From contig UQKB01000004.1 in the NCBI GenBank assembly GCA_900541565.1, positions 62,001-126,000 on the forward strand: a DNA stretch of 64,000 bases, written 5' to 3'. The notes under the pieces were generated by a model. That model was not told the origin of the DNA. It searched no databases and saw only the letters and a program-made list of their open reading frames with translations. Made by a program: the position numbers and the translations under genes. Positions 61,044-64,000 of this stretch are shown piece by piece; positions within the stretch are counted from its first letter, which is position 1, and each line of letters starts with the position of its first letter. Source of the DNA: an uncultured Oscillospiraceae bacterium. Lineage in GTDB: Bacteria; Bacillota; Clostridia; Oscillospirales; Acutalibacteraceae.

Positions 61044-61565
61044 ATCGAACAGCTTGGAAATTATGTAATCCCGCTTGTAATCTTTTTGATTATTCTATTT
61101 GCTTTTATCAAAAAAGTTCCCTGCTTTGATACCTTTTTGGAAGGGGCAAAGCAGGGACTGATTTCTACTTATAAAATTGCGCCGTCGCTGATTGGGCTGA
61201 TTGTTGCGGTCAATATGCTCAAGGCTTCAGGCGCGCTGGAAATGCTGATCGATTTTATAAGGCCGGCGGCGGAATTTTTGGGTTTTCCGGCGGAGGTGGT
61301 CCCGTTGGCGCTGCTGCGCCCGGTATCCGGCAGCGGCTCAACGGCAATTTTAAACAGCATTTTGCAGGATTACGGCCCGGACAGCTTTATTGGACGCGCA
61401 GCCAGCGTGATGGCGGGTTCTACAGAAACGACGTTCTATGCAATTGCCGTATATTATGGGGCGGTGGGGATCAAAAAAATCCGCCATACCGTCCCTGCTG
61501 CGCTGTGCGCGGATTTTGCAGGGATGGTGATGGCGGTTTTAAGCGTGCGTTTTTTTTATCCGTAG
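61044..61565 (+). CDS. spmB: Spore maturation protein B (apparent ATC start)
   Basis: SpmB partners with SpmA. The SpmB-like sequence starts IEQLGNYVIPLVIFLIILFAFIKKVP, directly after the spmA stop. The only codon available there is ATC at 61044, spaced 5-6 nt from AAGGTGGG; the first conventional start (TTG 61086) would remove most of the first membrane helix. The core VNMLKASGALEML and RPVSGSGSTAILNSILQDYGPDSFIGRAASVMAGSTETTFYAIAVY regions are intact, total 173 residues. Coordinates assume the ATC start. Confidence 0.9.
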   Translation: MEQLGNYVIPLVIFLIILFAFIKKVPCFDTFLEGAKQGLISTYKIAPSLIGLIVAVNMLKASGALEMLIDFIRPAAEFLGFPAEVVPLALLRPVSGSGSTAILNSILQDYGPDSFIGRAASVMAGSTETTFYAIAVYYGAVGIKKIRHTVPAALCADFAGMVMAVLSVRFFYP

Positions 61566-61569
61566 ACGT

Positions 61570-62988
61570 TTATTTTGTCAGCGGCGTGCGGATCAGTTTG
61601 CGTGCAAGCGCTTTGCCGTTAAACGGGATAAGGGGATACAAATAGCTTTTGCCCGATACCGTTTTGTTTGTCAGCAGCAGGACAAAGGTCAGGGCAATAC
61701 CCGCGCAAAAGCCCCATATATTAAACAGCTGGGTCAAAATCAGCAAAAGCATGCGCAGAAATTTAAGCGAATAGCCCAGTTCATAGCTTGGCTGCGTATA
61801 GTTGGCGATGGCGACAAAGGCCATATAAAGAATTGCTTCTGTAGAAAACCAGCCTACCGTGACGGCAAAATCGCTTAGGGCGATCGCGCCGATAATACTT
61901 AAAGAGGTGCTTAGGCTGTTTGGTGTGTTGACAGAGGCAAGGCGTAGGCCGTCTATGCCCAGTTCCAGAATCATTAGCTGCCAGAAAACAGGGATATTGA
62001 CAGGCTCTGTGATCAATATAAACTCAAAAGGTTTGGGGACAAGATCCGGGTTTTTCAGGGCGAGCAGCCACAGCGGTGTAATGACCAGCGTGGCAAGTGT
62101 GACAATATAACGGGCAAAGCGAATGTAGGTGCCGGTAAGCGGTGGAAAGTAATAGTCGTCGGCTTCCTCGATAATATCAAAGATTGAAGTAGGCAGGATT
62201 AAAACGGAGGGGGAATTATCAACAAGAATGACGATGTTGCCTTCCAGCAGCGAAGAAGCAGCGGTGTCCGGACGCTCGGTGTATTTGATTTTGGGGAAGG
62301 GGTTGTACCATTTGTGTTTATAAATCGCCTCGATCAGGCTTTGCTGGTTCATTGTAAGCGAATGGACGTTGATTGCTTCAATCTGCTTTGTGATTTTTGC
62401 AAGGAGCTGCTTGTCTACTTTATTGTCCATATAGCAGACAGCGACGTCCGTTTTAGATTCTCTGCCTACGACAAAGGCGTTTATGCGCAGGTTGGTATCG
62501 CGTATGCGCCGCCGAAGCAGGGCGGTGTTGCTGATCAGGGTTTCTACAAAGCCGTCTTTGGAGCCGCGCAGGGATTTGTCTTTTTCCGGTTCGCTGGTCT
62601 GTCGCTGTGGATAGGTGCGGCTGTCAATCATAATGGCCTGCTCAAAGCCGTCTATAAATAATGCAGAAACGCCGGAAAGAATATTCATGCAGATTTGCTG
62701 TGAGTTATCTGTGACGGTTACCTCTACATATGGAACGCAGTTTTTAACAAAGGTGTTTGCGTCGCGCATATCCTCTTCTTTGTCAAGCGAATAAAAAAAT
62801 TCCAGCACCTTTTCCATGACCTCATCCTTGATCAGCCCGTCTATAAAAAACAGGCAGCAGCGGCGGCGGTTGATCTGCACAGGCCTGCTGATCAGATCAA
62901 AGCTTTCGTCTGCATGCAGCGTTTTTTTGAATAAAGCTATATTGTCGTCAATGTGCGTAGAAAGCGGCATGTCATCACTCATTTCCAT
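61570..62988 (-). CDS. GerA-family spore germination protein, SpoVAF-like
   Basis: The product (about 472 residues from ATG 62988, other close ATGs at 62982 and 62970) has an N-terminal soluble GerA subdomain with PYVEVTVTDNSQQICMNILSG, RTYPQR and RGSKDGFVETLISNTALLRRRIRD, then about five membrane helices and a short basic tail. RTYPxR plus RGSxDGFVET is typical of SpoVAF, which sits with the SpoVA dipicolinic-acid channel; the other spoVA genes are not in view. It converges tightly with spmB (4 nt gap). Confidence 0.85.
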   Translation of the reverse strand: MEMSDDMPLSTHIDDNIALFKKTLHADESFDLISRPVQINRRRCCLFFIDGLIKDEVMEKVLEFFYSLDKEEDMRDANTFVKNCVPYVEVTVTDNSQQICMNILSGVSALFIDGFEQAIMIDSRTYPQRQTSEPEKDKSLRGSKDGFVETLISNTALLRRRIRDTNLRINAFVVGRESKTDVAVCYMDNKVDKQLLAKITKQIEAINVHSLTMNQQSLIEAIYKHKWYNPFPKIKYTERPDTAASSLLEGNIVILVDNSPSVLILPTSIFDIIEEADDYYFPPLTGTYIRFARYIVTLATLVITPLWLLALKNPDLVPKPFEFILITEPVNIPVFWQLMILELGIDGLRLASVNTPNSLSTSLSIIGAIALSDFAVTVGWFSTEAILYMAFVAIANYTQPSYELGYSLKFLRMLLLILTQLFNIWGFCAGIALTFVLLLTNKTVSGKSYLYPLIPFNGKALARKLIRTPLTK

Positions 62989-63119
62989 TGATAGCGTTCT
63001 TTTTTTATAGTCTGTGCTGTTTTTTTTTCTGTCATACAGGAAAACACAAATTATAAAGAGGATTCCATACAGCTGTCGGCACCTTTTTACCGATATAATC
63101 GTAAAATAAAAAATACAGG

Positions 63120-63148
63120 TTGACAAAACAGAATCAGTGGGCTATAAT
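63120..63148 (+). promoter_or_regulatory. Sigma-A promoter of the T-box/trpB unit
   Basis: TTGACA (63120-63125), 17-nt spacer, TATAAT (63143-63148), consensus at all twelve positions. Confidence 0.92.
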
Positions 63149-63154
63149 GCAAAT

Positions 63155-63420
63155 AAATAGTTAAACCGATGATTAAGAGGAGTACCTGTAAGGAGAGGAT
63201 TTTTTAAGAGAGCTGCAGATGGTGGAAGTGCGGCAGTCCTTTTACAGGGAATGGGCTTATGAGGGCCGGGTGAAATAGCAGTAGCCAGGACGGGAACTCC
63301 GCCCGTTACCAAGGGAGCATGCGTAACAGCGTATGGAGTGAGAGGGCCTTGCGGCCAATTTGGGTGGTACCACGGAAGTTTGCTTTCGTCCCTTTGGGAC
63401 GGGAGCTTTTTTTATTTTAC
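63155..63420 (+). promoter_or_regulatory. Tryptophan T-box leader
   Basis: A T-box riboswitch that senses uncharged tRNA. The Stem I part shows AGAGAGCTG and GGTGGAAGTGC elements; the specifier lies in GAATGGGCTT, with TGG (Trp) at 63253-63255. The antiterminator bulge motif GGGTGGTACCACGG is at 63362-63375, followed by an 11-bp terminator (63382-63406) and T7. Uncharged tRNA-Trp should open transcription of the trpB-like gene 25 nt downstream. Confidence 0.95.
63382..63413 (+). terminator. Regulated terminator of the tryptophan T-box
   Basis: GCTTTCGTCCC pairs with GGGACGGGAGC (two G-U), 3-nt loop, T7 run. Confidence 0.92.
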
Positions 63421-63444
63421 AGACAAAAGAGAGGAGTTTTTACC

Positions 63445-64000
63445 ATGGCAAAAGTACCCTATAGATTTTATCTTCCTGAGGATCAGATTCCGAAGCAATG
63501 GTATAATATGCGCGCGGATATGAAAGAGCAGCCGGATCCGATGATTAATCCTGCCACGATGCAGCCCGCGACGGAGGCGGATTTATACCCGGTATTCTGT
63601 AAGGAGCTTGCACACCAAGAGATGGACGCACAGACGCGCTATGTGGATATTCCCGAGGAAATACGGGAAATGTACAAAATATACCGTCCGGCTCCGCTGA
63701 TTCGCGCTTATAATTTGGAAAAAGAACTGAAAACGCCGGCGAAGATTTACTATAAGTTTGAAGGAAACAATACCTCTGGCAGCCATAAGCTGAATTCTGC
63801 CATTGCCCAGGCGTATTATGCCAAGGAACAGGGGCTGACCTCCCTTACAACAGAAACGGGAGCCGGACAATGGGGGACGGCTTTAAGCGAGGCATGCGCA
63901 TATTTTAAGCTGCCTTTGACGGTATATATGGTCAAGGTGTCTTATGAGCAAAAGCCGTTTCGCAAGGCGGTTATGCAGACGTTTGATGCCAATGTGATCC
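63445..64000 (+). CDS. Tryptophan synthase beta chain, TrpB2 type (3' end outside window)
   Basis: ATG 63445 follows GAGGAG; 185 codons are seen. The N-terminus YRFYLPEDQIPKQWYNMRADM and long lead before RPAPLIRA are typical of the TrpB2 (TrpB-like) group, not of TrpB1. The PLP lysine is K115 in GSHKLNSA, and TETGAGQWG follows. TrpB2 makes tryptophan from indole and serine, often without TrpA. Control by the tryptophan T-box supports a true tryptophan role. Confidence 0.93.
   Translation, partial: MAKVPYRFYLPEDQIPKQWYNMRADMKEQPDPMINPATMQPATEADLYPVFCKELAHQEMDAQTRYVDIPEEIREMYKIYRPAPLIRAYNLEKELKTPAKIYYKFEGNNTSGSHKLNSAIAQAYYAKEQGLTSLTTETGAGQWGTALSEACAYFKLPLTVYMVKVSYEQKPFRKAVMQTFDANVI

Overview
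This window is an ordinary-looking chromosomal segment of a spore-forming, Gram-positive anaerobe of the class Clostridia. The evidence is a complete spoIIA operon (spoIIAA-spoIIAB-sigF), spmA/spmB, a SpoVAF-type germination protein and a SpoVT/AbrB-like regulator, a clostridial dcw cluster, a 2x[4Fe-4S] ferredoxin, an archaeal/eukaryote-type ProRS, TTG/GTG starts with strong Shine-Dalgarno sites, and a dockerin-bearing secreted enzyme. Base composition is intermediate and many promoters match the sigma-A consensus. An Oscillospirales-like relative is a reasonable guess but cannot be proved here. I see no rRNA, tRNA, insertion sequence, prophage, attachment site or CRISPR array.

Layout. 1-8.6 kb: end of a WalJ-like metallo-beta-lactamase-fold gene, murA (with a structured leader), a YifB/ComM ATPase, a sigma-H-like factor, a zinc-ribbon protein, a polar amino-acid ABC importer (binding lipoprotein, permease, ATPase) and an M28 peptidase. 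9-12.6 kb: proB-proA for proline synthesis, a convergent trio of small unknown proteins, and a YfcE-type phosphodiesterase. 12.6-17.6 kb: an AT-richer pair, an AraC regulator and a 1155-residue secreted alkaline phosphatase with a dockerin nested inside a carbohydrate-binding-like module. 17.6-27.1 kb: proS, metA, spoIIA operon, folC-rsmI-trmN6, ferredoxin, ricT-holB. 27.2-34.5 kb: phoH-ybeY-dgkA-era-yqzL-recO-mutS2 and a membrane-anchored unknown. 34.7-40.1 kb: rimM-trmD, HPr, uvrC, rsmD-coaD and a coiled-coil protein.

40.3-53.6 kb is the division and cell-wall cluster: mraZ-rsmH-ftsL-PBP-[Mur-ligase-like pseudo-enzyme]-mraY-ftsW-murG-murA2-ftsQ-ftsZ. Genuine murC/D/E/F are absent; where murE/murF usually sits there is a short intact reading frame resembling a Mur ligase that has lost its ATP loop. 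53.7-64 kb: a methyltransferase, a cysK-like gene, nfo, an unknown, a PfkB kinase, a thioredoxin-reductase-like protein, dCMP deaminase, AbrB, spmAB, spoVAF, and a tryptophan T-box in front of a TrpB2-type tryptophan synthase beta gene cut by the window end.

The most interesting signals are the Mur-ligase-like pseudo-enzyme, the nested dockerin, and three non-coding stretches with apparently competing or long-range RNA helices (murA leader, folC-spoIIA gap, ftsL-PBP gap). All functional calls come from reading motifs by eye; no searches were run.
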